Source: Cryptomeria japonica
Taxonomy: Eukaryota; Streptophyta; Pinopsida; Cupressales; Cupressaceae
Direction: 5' to 3'
DNA: 64,000 bases
Assembly: GCF_030272615.1 (NCBI RefSeq)
Contig: NC_081413.1
Location: 602,702,709 to 602,766,708, forward strand
Shown: positions 22,853-33,861 of the stretch, in pieces
Layout: every line of letters starts with the position of its first letter
Position numbering within the stretch: position 1 is the stretch's first letter
Notes under the pieces: generated by a model
The model's input: the letters and a program-made list of their open reading frames with translations, nothing else
The model's database searches: none
Told to the model about the DNA's origin: nothing
Position numbers and translations under genes: made by a program

Positions 22853-24382
22853 AGCTTGGTCCCACTCAGGAACCCCTGATGCTTCCCGAAATGTTTATGG
22901 ATTGGAAGCGATAGCAATGAATGCATGTGGAAGATCCTGATGCTGTGATCGAGTTCTCTGTGTACCTGAAGGATCCCCAACAAGAGAACCCATGGACTCA
23001 AGTGTTTGTCAAGCCCAACAAGGTCTAGGTAAAGGTGGAGAATGAGGCTTCTCAACTGCAAGTGGACCCTGCGGAGGTGTAACCCTACGAGTCGGAGTTG
23101 AAGGAGTCTCATCATCTGAATCACTAGCATCACTATCCGCAATGGAGGAAGGTGGAGGAGGTAGAGAGGCTAAGCTAGGAGAGCTTTCCTCATAGATGAC
23201 ACTCCTCTCAATGAATACCTCATGTGTCTCAGGATCCATCAATCTATATGCCTTAACACTCTCAGAATATCCAACAAATGTGCAAGGCCTACTCTGTGGT
23301 TCCAATGCCTTGCATTTTTGCAAAGGTATGTGAGCCCATGTTGGAAACCCAAAGACTCTAAAATGTCTCACAATCGGTTTCCTACTAGCCCAAGCCTCAA
23401 AAGGAGCAATACCTTGCAAATCTTTGTGAGGAATCTGATTCTGGATGTGTGTGGCAAAACTGATAGCCTCTTCCCAAAATGCGGGATTAAGAGAATGTGC
23501 ATGTATCATATAGCTAGTCATTTCTTTGAGAGTTCTATTCTTGCATTCTGCAACTTCGTTCTGTTGTGGAGTGTATGCAATAGAATGCTGAAGATGAATC
23601 CCCTCAAATGTACAAAAATCCTCAAGTCTCTTGTTCACATATTCCCTTCCATTATCTATATGAAGAATCTTGACCACTTTCTCAGATTGCTTCTGCACAT
23701 GAGTCTTGAAGTCTTGAAATCTGTCAAATACTTCACTCTTATGAATGAGAAAGTAGACCCAAGTGAAGTAGGAGTAGACATCAATGAAGGTGAGGACATA
23801 GCAGGCCTTGTTAAATGAAGGTGTTGGAAATGGGCCTACTACATCGTTGTGAACAAGTTGAAGAACTTCCAAAGCTCTCCAAGCTTTCCCCTTATCAAAC
23901 TTCTCCTCGGGATGCTTGCCCATGGAACAACCTGAACATACACCCTCTGAAAAACTGATTCGAGGTAGACCTGTGACCATGTCTTTCGTGCTGAGCTGCT
24001 AAAGATAGCGGTATTTGAGGTGACCAAATCGCTCATGCCATAGCTTACTTTCTAAATTTGAATGAGTAAGAAAGGCCCTAGAAGGAGAACTTGGCATAAA
24101 GTGGGAGAATGACTAAAGCCTTGACTTGTCATTGACTTGTCCCACTGCTACCAAGGCATCATCATCAAGTTCCTTTACCACAACTGAATCAGGTGTAAAC
24201 TCAACCTTTTTCCCATTCCCATAGTGAGTGATTTGGTAGATAGAGAGGAGGTTGGTAGACAAGTAAGGAAAATAGAGAACATTCTCAAATGTTCCATCAT
24301 CCATGTCAACTGAACCTTTCCCTTCAACCTCTACTTGTGTATCATCACCTAAGTAAATGTGAGGTACCTTCGATGGCTCCAA
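22828..24382 (-). pseudogene. Copia 2 integrase, broken
   Basis: 24382-24113 is the gag-pre-integrase (LGDDTQVEVEGKGSV, NVLYFPYLSTNLLS). 23980-23009 is the largest intact piece of the element (323 aa). It carries CSGCSMGKHPEEKF of the zinc-binding end, DVVGPFPTPSF, the acidic pair in FIDVYSYFTWVYF and LHIDNGREYV, then AYTPQQNEVAECKNRT. It ends with the usual FRVFGFPTWAHIP and FVGYSESVKAYRL motifs and a Ser/Asp-rich linker. The zinc His pair just upstream (24036-23980) is separated by a stop. Confidence 0.9.
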
Positions 24383-24391
24383 TGAAGAAAA

Positions 24392-25444
24392 CTACCCCTT
24401 TGTAGAACCTAAGTGATAAGAGGCACCCGAGTCAAGTATCCACTGCTGTGAAGAACCTGTTGTAGCCACAAATGCTTGCCATTTTCCCTTAGACTGTGAG
24501 GAAGAGGAAGGGGTTGAATCCTTATTTGTGTAGGCGGATGGTAACTTGATGTTGTTTTTCTTGAGAATATTTGTCAACTCATCAACTTGCTTTGTGTGGC
24601 ATCGATGCTCATCATGACCATACTTCGTGCAATATGCACAAGTTGGTTTATCCTTCTTAGGTGGTGTCTCCTTCTTGGAAGAGGATGAAAAATTGCCTTG
24701 TGATGGAGAGGATGATTTTCCTTTTTTTTGTTATGGCTTTGACTTAGATTGCTTCTTCTTCTTGTTGGAATCTTTGCCTTGACTTCCTTGATTCCCTTGA
24801 TTCCCTTGATTAGCCACCAAAGCTTGGGACTTTGAAGACTTGAGAAGCCCCATGTTCAACAACTTAGATTGTTCCAATATCAACATTTCTGTGAAAGCAT
24901 CAAATAAAGGCATAACATAGGAACTCCCCACTGTCAAACGATGAGTTTAGAAGCTAGACACAAATGCTGCATATTCTGGTGCAAGCTTTTCCAACAAGTT
25001 GAATATCAACTGAGCATCCTTTTTGTCAATTCCACAATCCTTAAGCTTTGCTCTTAACTCATTTGCTTTGGTGACATAATCTTGGATTGTATCAAAACTC
25101 TTGGGATCCAAGTTGGTGAGATCATTGTCAATCTTATAACCTCTGATTTCATCAACTTGACCATACAATTTCTGAAACATATCCCAAGCATCTTTGATTG
25201 TAGTACACTTCTCAATATGAAAGATGAGGTCATCTGATACATACTTGTGCAAAGTTCCAAGAGCCATACAATTCTTAGTGAGCCATTCTAACTAAGCAAT
25301 AGGATTAGCCTTAGGATCAAGTGGTGCTTCTATTGTTCCATCTATGTAATGTGTGAGACCTTTTTCCATTAATTTTCTCCATACTTTAATTTTCTATGAT
25401 GCATAATTATGTGGAGTTAAAGGTGGAAATTTATGAGGACTCAT
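24392..25444 (-). pseudogene. Copia 2 gag and protease, broken
   Basis: The minus-strand ATG at 25444 opens MSPHKFPPLTPHNYAS and reaches a stop at the next codon, where a Trp codon is usual. 25267-24947 holds the gag core (LGTLHKYVSDDLIFHIEKCT, AWDMFQKLYGQVDEIRGYKI, EYAAFVSSF). 24937-24731 is a Gln/Gly/Asn- and Lys-rich linker with a QGNQGNQGSQG repeat. A degenerate knuckle lies at about 24640 and the protease at 24577-24392 keeps the catalytic DSGASYHLG. At least two in-frame stops lie before 25267. Confidence 0.88.
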
Positions 25445-26430
25445 TGCCAAAAAAATGAAAGATCACAAGGAAATAGAGGCACAATCACACAAGACACCCC
25501 CAAAAGTGATGATTTGGCACTTTATACTTAGTGTGTGTACAATGGGCCACTTGCAAAAAATGGCAAAGTGGAATTCTGATTTCAATTTGACAACTACATC
25601 AATAAGGCCAAAAAAGAATCAAACTAATAGTTCAAGAGATCTAAACCAAGATCCAAGCATTTTACAAGCACCAAATAGGCCAAATAAGACCAATATCTGA
25701 AAGTACAATTTTCACTTAAAATATCTGAAATCTGATCATAGATTATGAAAGTAGACAAAAAAAATGCACTTTCAAAAAAATGGCACCTGAAAAGGAGGTC
25801 GTATGAGCTCAAACAAGGCCTTTGAAGTTGCAGAATTGAGGATTGGATAGGTACAACTGAGAGAATCCAAAAATTCTAAAAACATTGTGCATCAAAATCA
25901 AAAAATAACCACACCACTGCGAAGAGCACAAAAAAATAGCCCAAATTAAAAAAAATCGCACCAAAAAAGGAGCAAAATTGAGCAAGTTATGAGCCTCCAA
26001 AGTTGACCCAAAAATCCAAACTGCTCAACAGAGAGGGGTCAAATTTATTTATTTTTAAATGTTGACTGTGCATTGCTGACTGGGCACTGCTGACTAGGTA
26101 GAAGGTACGGACCCCCAAAAAAATTCAAAATTTTTTTTTGTTTCAAAAAAAAAAAGATTTTCAAGAGGGAAAAAATTTTGAATTTTTTTTTTAGAAATCT
26201 GAAAAATCTGTACTGTACCATCCGAATTGGGCAAAAAATTTCCTCCACACCCAAAAATCGATTTTCGCCAAAATAGGTCAAGTTTATACTCAATTTTTAT
26301 GGAAACGGCCTCTCGGCTGCAATGGTGAGGTTGAAAACGCTCTAAGATGCCTCTAAAAAAAGCACTTCTTCAGATCCGAAAATAGAAGTATTCCAAGATG
26401 TCTCCAAAAACCAATCAATGAAGCCCCAAT
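25445..26430 (-). other. Copia 2 untranslated leader
   Basis: AT-rich stretch of almost 1 kb between the gag start and the primer-binding site, with long A and T runs around 26110-26200. I see no gene. It is the expected 5' leader of a Copia element. Confidence 0.7.
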
Positions 26431-26443
26431 GGCTCTGATACCA
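26431..26443 (-). other. Primer-binding site of Copia 2
   Basis: GGCTCTGATACCA on the plus strand, complementary in sense to the initiator Met tRNA 3' end, directly abuts the 5' LTR. Confidence 0.9.
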
Positions 26444-26893
26444 TGTGAGATTTTGCCAAGATCAAGGGCACAATGAAAAGTATAAAAGAGAGACAAAAGA
26501 ATGACAAGAACAAACTGTATTCTCATCAATATGCAAATGATCAAATGGATTCACCAATACAATGAATATAGGCCTGCTTATATAGGCAAGACCATATGGA
26601 TGTACGAGCATACAATCATGACATGTGGCTCAATGAGAAATAAGGGTAGGTAAGAGATACTAGGGGTAGGTAGGAGAAATAATATAATATTCCACAAGAG
26701 GTGGATGACCCACCGAATATGGAGTGTAACAGCAAAATAAGACCACAAAAGGTGGAATTTCTCCTACAAGCTCTATCCCTATGTGCACACTTCTCTAAGT
26801 GTCTCAAATCCAAACTACGAAGAGATGCATTATCCTAAGTTAACTTAAGTAAAGTGTAATAATATCCATACTGAATATTTATTTACGCCAACA
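26444..26893 (-). repeat. 5' LTR of Copia 2
   Basis: 450 bp, same ends and length as 20704-21153, followed by the target duplication CTTCT. Confidence 0.96.
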
Positions 26894-28740
26894 CTTCTTC
26901 TTCTAAATTTCCATTTAGGAAGGCAGATTTTACATCCATTTGATATACTTTATAACCCTTGTAGGCAGAGAAGGCTAGAAACATTCTAATTTCTTCTAAT
27001 CTGGCTACCGGTGCAAATGTTTCTTCAAAGTCAATCCCCTCTACCTGAGAGTATCCTTTGCACACTAGTCTAGCTTTATGCCTAACAATTTTACCTTCTT
27101 CATTCATCTTGTTCTAGTAGACCCATTTGGTGCCAAAGATGTTCTTGTCTTCCGGTCTAGGGACTAATTCCCAAGTCTTGTTCTTCTCAATCTGTCATAG
27201 TTCTTCTTCCATGGCATCCATCCATTCTTTTCTTTTGCTGACCTCATTGAACATTTTAGGTTCTACTTGTCATGAGGCAAAGGTTGACTTGTTCATCATT
27301 TCGGGCAAGTCTTCTTCTAGTCTGCACACCATCACTCTTATTTCCCACAATTTGTTCTTCCAGGTGATTCATCTGCACATACCAGTTGGGAGCCTTCTTG
27401 GATGCTTCTTCTGGTTCATTGTCTTACTGAGCTTCATCACCTTCATTGCCAGAATCATCATACCAGTTAGCTTGTGTTTGACATCCTTTGTGCATATCCT
27501 CATCAACTCTTACATTCACACCCTCAATGACTCTTCTTAATCTTTTGTTGTAGCATTTGTAGGCCTTGTTGTTAGATGAGTAACCAAGGAAGATTCCTTC
27601 ATCACTCCTAGAATCAAAACTTCCTAGACCATCCATATCTTTCTTGATAAAGCACTTGCTTCCAAATACTTTGAAGTATTTGACTGATGGCTTCTAGTCA
27701 TACCACAACTCATAAGGTGTCATTATGTTATTTTTTCTTAATTGAACCCGGTTCAAATTATATGTAGCAGTATGAACAACTTCCTTCCAATATGTGTCTA
27801 GTAGACTAGCCAAATTTAACACGATTCTAGCTATTTCCTTAATTGTCCTGTTCTTCCTTTCTACCACACCATTTTGTTGTGGTATCCTAGGAGTTGAGTA
27901 TTGCCTTCTAATTCCATGTTTTTCACAATAATCTTCAAACTCATTTGATCTAAACTCTCCACCTCGGTCTGATCTTAGGCATTTTAACCTGCACTCACTT
28001 TCTTTCTCCACCATCTTCCTAAAGATCTTGAATCTTTCAAATGCTTGTGACTTATCTTCAGGAAGGTGACCCATGTCATTCTTGAGTAGTCATCAATAAA
28101 GAGCATAAAGTATCTTTCCCCTGCAAGTGCTCTTGTCCTAGGTGACCACATAGATTTGTATGCACAATTTCAAGTGGTCTTGGGGTGTTGTGCTCTTTTG
28201 TCCTGAAGGTTACCTTAGTTTTCTTACCTTTCACACATTCATCACAAAATGTGCTTACCGGTTTGATGATGGGTGGAATATTCCTCACACACCCCTTTCT
28301 GCTTACTGCAACTAGGTTATCAAAGTTTATGTGGCCTAATCTTTGGTGCCACAGCCAACTTTCATCAATCTATCCTAACATGCATTGGGACTCATAGCAT
28401 TCCTTCAGATTATAAACATTTCCATCTGTTCTCTTTCCTTCTGCCACAACTTGACCGGTACTATCTCTCTTTATCTGTGAATTTATAACCTTTGTCACAC
28501 ATCTGACTCACACTCAGCAGATTGTGCTTTACGCCTTCCACATAATATACATCATGTCTTCAATTTTCCATCAATACTTAGAGTGCCTTTTCCCTTTATT
28601 TTGATGGATGAGTTGTCTCCAAATCTTACCGAACCACCATTTCAGTCTTCAAGTTTAATGAATTTCTTTTTGTCACCAATCATGTGGTTGGAGAAACCAC
28701 TATCTACAACCCATAGATTTTTCCTTTCAACATGTAACGC
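26894..28740 (-). pseudogene. SIRE-like Copia protease, integrase and RT N-terminal part
   Basis: 28740-28570 holds a protease and pre-integrase remnant. 28288-28076 has the integrase CDECVKGKKTKVTF end. 28074-27694 is the catalytic core with LRSDRGGEF and PRIPQQNGVVERKNRTIKE. 27636-27424 is the DGIFLGYSS-type integrase tail (SDEGIFLGYSSNNKAYKCYN) and an acidic linker. 27107-26894 begins RT ([38 protein letters not shown]). Copia 2 follows immediately. The frame is broken by several stops. Confidence 0.88.
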
Positions 28741-28743
28741 AGT

Positions 28744-30942
28744 CTATACTATGAGACTTGATTTTGCCTTTTCCTCTTCTTTCTCAACCCATACTAGTTT
28801 GGTTTCCTTCTTCTTGTCAGTTGCTATATTATGCTCAGGTTCAGTTACCGGTTCTTGATCAAGATTTGTCTTCTTCTGCTTGATCTTCCTGTTTTTACAC
28901 AACCTTTCTATGTGTCCAAACTCTTGATAGTTGTAGCATTTTACATGTTCATTTAAAGGAAAATCCTTAAAATTATTGTGGGGTATTGGTTTATTATTCC
29001 TACACTCAAAACTCTTATGACCATATCCATTGCACTGATAACAGACAACATTCATATCCCAAAGTGCATTAAATGGATTTTTACTTTCATAACTCATAGA
29101 GGGCTTATTGATTAATCTACAATCAGTTATTCTATGCCCAACTTTGTTACACTGATAACAGTAACCATGAAAGTTTGAAACATACTGGTAAGGTTGCCTT
29201 GGTCCTACAAAGGATTGCCTCATTGGGGGTCTTGCCTTCATGTTGTTGATTTTGGTGAATCCTTCATGGTCAACTCTTGCATTTCTCCTTGGATCTGCAT
29301 GTCGGTGCAAAGAGTGTGGCCTCCAGTTCATTGCTTGTGTATACCAGTTTGTGTGGTGATTTCCAACAGCATCTGCATATGTCCTTTTTCCAGTATCCTT
29401 TCCTACTGTGAATGTCTTATTTTCTTTAACTTCATTTGAAGAGGTGAACTTTATTTCTTTGCCGGATGTATCTTTGTTGGTTGAACTTTGTCCTTCTTCA
29501 AAGCCTAAGCCACTGGTGTCTTTGGATTGCTTTTGTTTGCTCAACATCTTGTCTATGGCCTCGGTGCTACCTTCATATTTGCTCCTTACTTTTATTTCTT
29601 CCTTTCTTTCTTCAAGCTCCTTTCTGAGCTTCACTATTTCTACTTCCAAATCTTGATGCTCCTTTTCCTTCTTTGTCAAATTAGAGGATGTAGCTTCTCA
29701 TATCCTCTTAGTTTCTTCTAGGTGCAATTTCAAGTTAGATATAACTTGACTTGACTCATCCAAGGATTGCTTCAAGAGAACTTGTTCATCTTCTGCAGCA
29801 AGCTTGACCTTTCTACGTTCTCTTCTTGTTTTACTCAATTCCTCAAGAGCAATGATAAGCTCACCTTCCAAATCCACTTCAACTTCAATATTCTCCTCTT
29901 CCTCATCTTCATCAACTGGTTCACCAAGTGCCATGAAGAGATTGACTTTTCTGTCATTCTCATGGTAATCATCTTCCGATGCATTTTCTTCACCTGTTGT
30001 ATCATCCTCAATAGTATATAGGTTGTTCTGACTCCGGTAGCCTCTCCTTCCTTGTCGGTAAACATTTCTCTCTCTATCTTTGCTAGCAGATTTGATGAAC
30101 TCTATTGACTCATCTCCATCAGTTTCTTTGTAGGGACATTTTGCAGCAAAGTGTCTGACCTTACCACAGTTGAAACATTTAAGTGGTATCTTTCCTTTAT
30201 ACCGATCGGATCCTCTTTTGAGCTTCCTAAAAAAAATTTCTACTTCTGCATCAGAGTCTTCACTGGATTCTTTATGAGTAGATACTTCTTTGCCCTTTTT
30301 GGTTGTATTGAACGCTACTTCTTTCCTTAAGGAAGCATCACCGGTTGTTATCATTTCATAGGTTGTCAGTGAGCCAAATAGATCATCAATTGTAAAAGTC
30401 TTCAGATCCTTGGCTTCTTCTATGGTAGACACCTTAGTATCATACTTGGGTGTGAGAGATCTAAGTACCTTCTTGATAAGAATCTCATCTGCAATTTCTT
30501 CTCCAAGTCCTCTAATGGTGTTCATAGTTTCATCAAATTTGTGAAGGTAGTCTGCAATCTTTTCATCATCTTTCATCTTGATGCCTTCAAGTTGGCCTCT
30601 TAGTGCTTGCAACTTGGCCTCTTTGACTTTTGCATCTCCTTCAAATAACCTCTATAATTTATCCCAAGTCTCCTTGGCTGATACATGATGCATGACTTTG
30701 ACAAACTCATTATCATACAGCCCACTCAAGATAGCATGTTTGGCCTTTGCATTGTTCTCATACTCCCTTTTGGCATCCAGATCAGTGGGGGGAACACTAG
30801 GAACAACATACCCATTCTTGATAGACATCCACACATCAAAACCAAGAGAGGAAATATAGGTCTCCATTCTTCTGCTCCAGAAGGCATAGTTGGATCCATC
30901 AAACATGGGAGCTTTTGAGGAAGCAAACTCATTTCTTGTCAT
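28744..30942 (-). pseudogene. SIRE-like Copia gag, nearly full length with few breaks
   Basis: On the minus strand, 30942-30652 opens MTRNEFASSKAPMFDGSNYA with the WSRRMETYI motif of Copia gag. 30612-29698 covers the UBN2-type core (LRGQLEGIKMKDDEKIADYL), a first knuckle CFNCGKVRHFAAKC near 30150, and an acidic stretch. 29679-28744 starts with a Lys/Glu-rich coiled coil and a TSGLGFEEGQSS motif. It then has knuckles CYQCNKVGHRITDC and CYQCNGYGHKSFEC and a third in which one Cys has become Tyr (CYNYQEFGHIERLC). Only two stops separate three long pieces. At over 700 codons it is long for a Copia gag. Confidence 0.9.
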
Positions 30943-30994
30943 TATGTTCTAAGTCCAGAATCTACCCAAGGTTTAAAAAATAATCGGGAACGTA

Positions 30995-31007
30995 GGCTCT
31001 GATACCA
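30995..31007 (-). other. Primer-binding site of the SIRE-like Copia
   Basis: GGCTCTGATACCA on the plus strand, two bases inside the 5' LTR, matches the initiator Met tRNA type site. Confidence 0.88.
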
Positions 31008-31009
31008 AT

Positions 31010-32660
31010 TGTTGAACACAGAGTACCACTAATATGGGGGTGAATTAGTGGTACCTAAACTTTTTCACTTTTCAAAGCAACTTTAGAATGTCGGTTACTA
31101 ACTTAAGCACTAAACAATCAAACAGGTGAAGCAAAAAGGAAAACCCAAGAGATCAATCACACAAATGTAACCCACAACACTAGATATACGAAGAAAACCC
31201 ATTATGGGAAAAACCTCGGTGAGAGATGTTGCTAGAGACTATTGCTCCAATCCAGCCTCACAAGTAACACACTGGATTACAAAGATTTAGGGCACCAACC
31301 CAAGGAGCACCAACCCCTCCTGATTTAGGGCATGAACCCAAGAAGAACCAACCCCTGCACCAAGCTCCAACTTGATGATGTATATTGAGAATACAATTTG
31401 GATACAGTTATAGCTTCTTGTTGCAAATGAATTCTGCAACACTTGATCAAATAGTTTACTTCCGATTGACAGTCTTTTCTTCTCCACATGATCTCACATT
31501 GACGGTTGTGAGATCACTCTCTCTTTCTCACAGTCTCACAACTTACTATGTCACACTTGGATGTTGTCTTTCTCTACCACACCTCACCGGTTTGCTTAAC
31601 CGTTGGACCTACTACAGTTATACCGGTACTCAAACATTGTCGGTTAAACCCTCTCACCGGTTTTCTTGCTCACTTACTCTACAACTTTCTTAGAATAAAT
31701 TCTAAGGCAAAGTGATCCTTCTCTATCCTTAAGCTCTCTCTTCTCTCTTTTTCTTCTCTCTAGCATCATCTTGCTTTGTTTCGAGCTCATATATTTATCA
31801 CCATGGTTTCCCGTGAAGAATGCATTCAAACACTGAGTGGTTAGGGTTTCCTTTACCCGACACAATCTTCATGAGATCTAATCTAGTCAGTCTTGGATCG
31901 ATCACTTGTACTCCAGGAATGCATCTGTACACATTTTCCATTATCCAATGCATACTTGCTAAAGATAGCAATCTCATACATGATTTTCTACCTTGAAATC
32001 TATCAACTCATAAAGTGCTCAGCTATTTCCTTTTTGAGGTCTTCTTGCAATCTGATTTCCTTTGCATTGATCCAGATGCCAACTACTCCTTGATCTTCCT
32101 CTGTTGTTCTTTCTTCCTCGAGCCGCATCAGTCAGTTACAATCCTGTGATTTGTGGTTGTTACATTAATGTCAACTAGTTGTTTCAACAACCATGTCGAT
32201 GGAGGCTTCACCGACCTCTGCATGTTTTCCACCTCAGCTCCACATGGCATCATAATGGTCAATCACTTAGCTCACCGACACACAATTAGTTCATACTTAA
32301 GCATTCGGCAAACTCATATCGGTACATGCCTTTGCCAATGAGACCTTCTCCTTCTGCTAACCGGCAATGCTCGCTACGCCGGTAATATATCTTTACCTCT
32401 GGTGGTTTGTGATGATTTTAACATTTTGCCTCTTCAGCAAAAGCAGATAGCCAACCTCCAGACCAATTTATTTCTCTACCGGTTGTCAAACATCATGCAA
32501 ACATACAGCCATCATCTTGGTTTATGCTTTACCGGCAAGCCTTCCTTATGTCTGCTCACTCTCATGTAAAGTGCCATCAGATCAGTCACCCCTTCTTACT
32601 TGCCGGTGACCTTGCCAAACCAGTTGACATCAATGACAACTTAATGCCAAAATGCCAACA
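31010..32660 (-). repeat. 5' LTR of the SIRE-like Copia
   Basis: 1651 bp, starts TGTTGAACACAGAGTACC and ends AAATGCCAACA. It is about 40 bp longer than the 3' copy, partly through a short local repeat of the CAAGGAGCACCAACCCCT type near 31300. Confidence 0.92.
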
Positions 32661-33150
32661 CATACCATGGCCCATTTTTGAGGACTCTCTCGACATGGGT
32701 GGGATTTGAAAAGAGAAATAAATAAATAAAAAACCTTGGTGATATTTTGAATTCCCTCAAGTCAGATGCCATGAGGAGCCCAGCCTTTGGTAACCTAGTC
32801 ATGTAGCATGCTTTCAAGTGGAACCCTCCCCACAAAATATACTATCAAAGTATACTTTTCAAGCCAATCACAAGCACTATCAAAATCTTCCAATGATAAA
32901 ACAACATCAAGGATACCAGAAATATTACATCGTGGAACACTTTCGAGACAAACTTGCAGGGCCGTTTATTCGAAAGAGCCATGGTCTCCACACGCCAAAA
33001 CACCAGCACCAACATCAACTGTTGTGTTGGAAATAGCCGAACCCATAATAAAAGGCTTAAAATCCCACAATTAATGTGGTATGATAGGAAAAAACACAAG
33101 ACGTAGTCAAACAGTACAGTGGTAGCAAGAAAACCCTAGCAGAGCAAAAC
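32661..33150 (-). mobile_element. LINE retrotransposon, 5' part (leader and ORF1 start)
   Basis: The minus-strand ATG at 33046 opens MGSAISNTTVDVGAGVLACG. The reading continues through SLEDFDSACDWLEKYTLIVY and AGLLMASDLREFKI to RVLKNGPWY, the hallmark of the DUF4283 domain in plant LINE ORF1. There are two stops and a frame change. The DUF4283 reading resumes at 17780 on the far side of the SIRE-like Copia. Upstream, 33047-33150 is a short leader. Confidence 0.8.
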
Positions 33151-33861
33151 CTCAGAATTTTTTTATTTTGGTGTTATTCGTCATAATGTACTGTGGGTTT
33201 CTTTTAGAATCAATGTGTTAAGGACATGCAACTTTTTTTCCTTTTTACATCCAAAATGAGTTAGATCATCTTAGGATTTAGTAAGCGATATTTGATATTA
33301 AACAAAAGATAAAACTTATCCTTAGTTTAAATATATTATTGATTTTGTTTGTGTTTTGTAATTTATTAAAAATGTACACAGCATTACACTTACAAGGAGA
33401 CACCATATCTTTCTTTGTATAAGATAAAATTATAATTACCTAATTTATCATTCTAAATTCAGATTAATTATTATATAGAACTCTATTGATTGAAATTAAT
33501 TGCATTTATTACAATCACAACTTCAAAGAATCCTACAATTCAAACTGTGTATCTGCAGTTTACCTTTTTTAAAATAAAAAATTCGTACTTCAATCTGTAA
33601 AAGCAGGCCGCGCACGTTAAATTCTAGGCTTAATTGATCCTAAAATGGAAACATGCACGCAGAGCCAATTTATCAGTGGAAATGTCCACGCCCAAAAAAT
33701 CAATAAGCAGATACTACAAACATCTGCAGTAACAAAATAAATATGCCTGAATGAATCATTGAAAACCACGCCGTTGCAGCTCATAAGAGTTTACTCAAAG
33801 CCGTCTATTTTTCTTACGGTCCCAATCAGAGGAACTTTCATTTGTGATTTCTCCTCGATCA
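33151..33861. other. Intergenic, 3' flank of the receptor kinase
   Basis: AT-rich DNA without ORFs, between the LINE 5' end and the kinase stop codon. It probably holds the kinase 3' UTR and polyadenylation signals, but I cannot point to a decisive site. Confidence 0.5.

Larger units (their letters stand above)
20704..26893 (-). mobile_element. Copia 2, nested inside the SIRE-like element's RT
   Basis: Paired 450-bp LTRs (20704-21153 and 26444-26893) differ at about 13 positions by eye. The target duplication CTTCT is perfect (20699-20703 and 26894-26898). The element is 6190 bp on the minus strand and has a primer-binding site, a long leader, gag, protease, integrase, RT, RNase H and a polypurine tract. 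It interrupts the SIRE-like RT coding sequence. It is therefore younger than its host element, although stops and frameshifts have since inactivated it. Confidence 0.97.
17781..32660 (-). mobile_element. SIRE-like Copia retrotransposon inserted in the LINE
   Basis: Two long LTRs (17781-19393 and 31010-32660) enclose gag, protease, integrase, RT and RNase H in Copia order on the minus strand. The flanks are CATAT on the left and CATAC on the right, a 5-bp target duplication with one change. The LINE ORF1 reading runs on across the empty site, from the NGPWY motif near 32680 to PWSRDF near 17735. The element is itself split by Copia 2. Without that nest it would be about 8.7 kb. The long LTRs, the long gag with several zinc knuckles and the GGGGGAGAT-type polypurine tract fit the SIRE/Maximus or Angela-like Copia groups. 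The exact lineage is not settled from sequence reading alone. Confidence 0.92.

Noticed and set aside
23222-23818. 198-residue plus-strand ORF
   Set aside because: Antisense shadow of the Copia 2 integrase.
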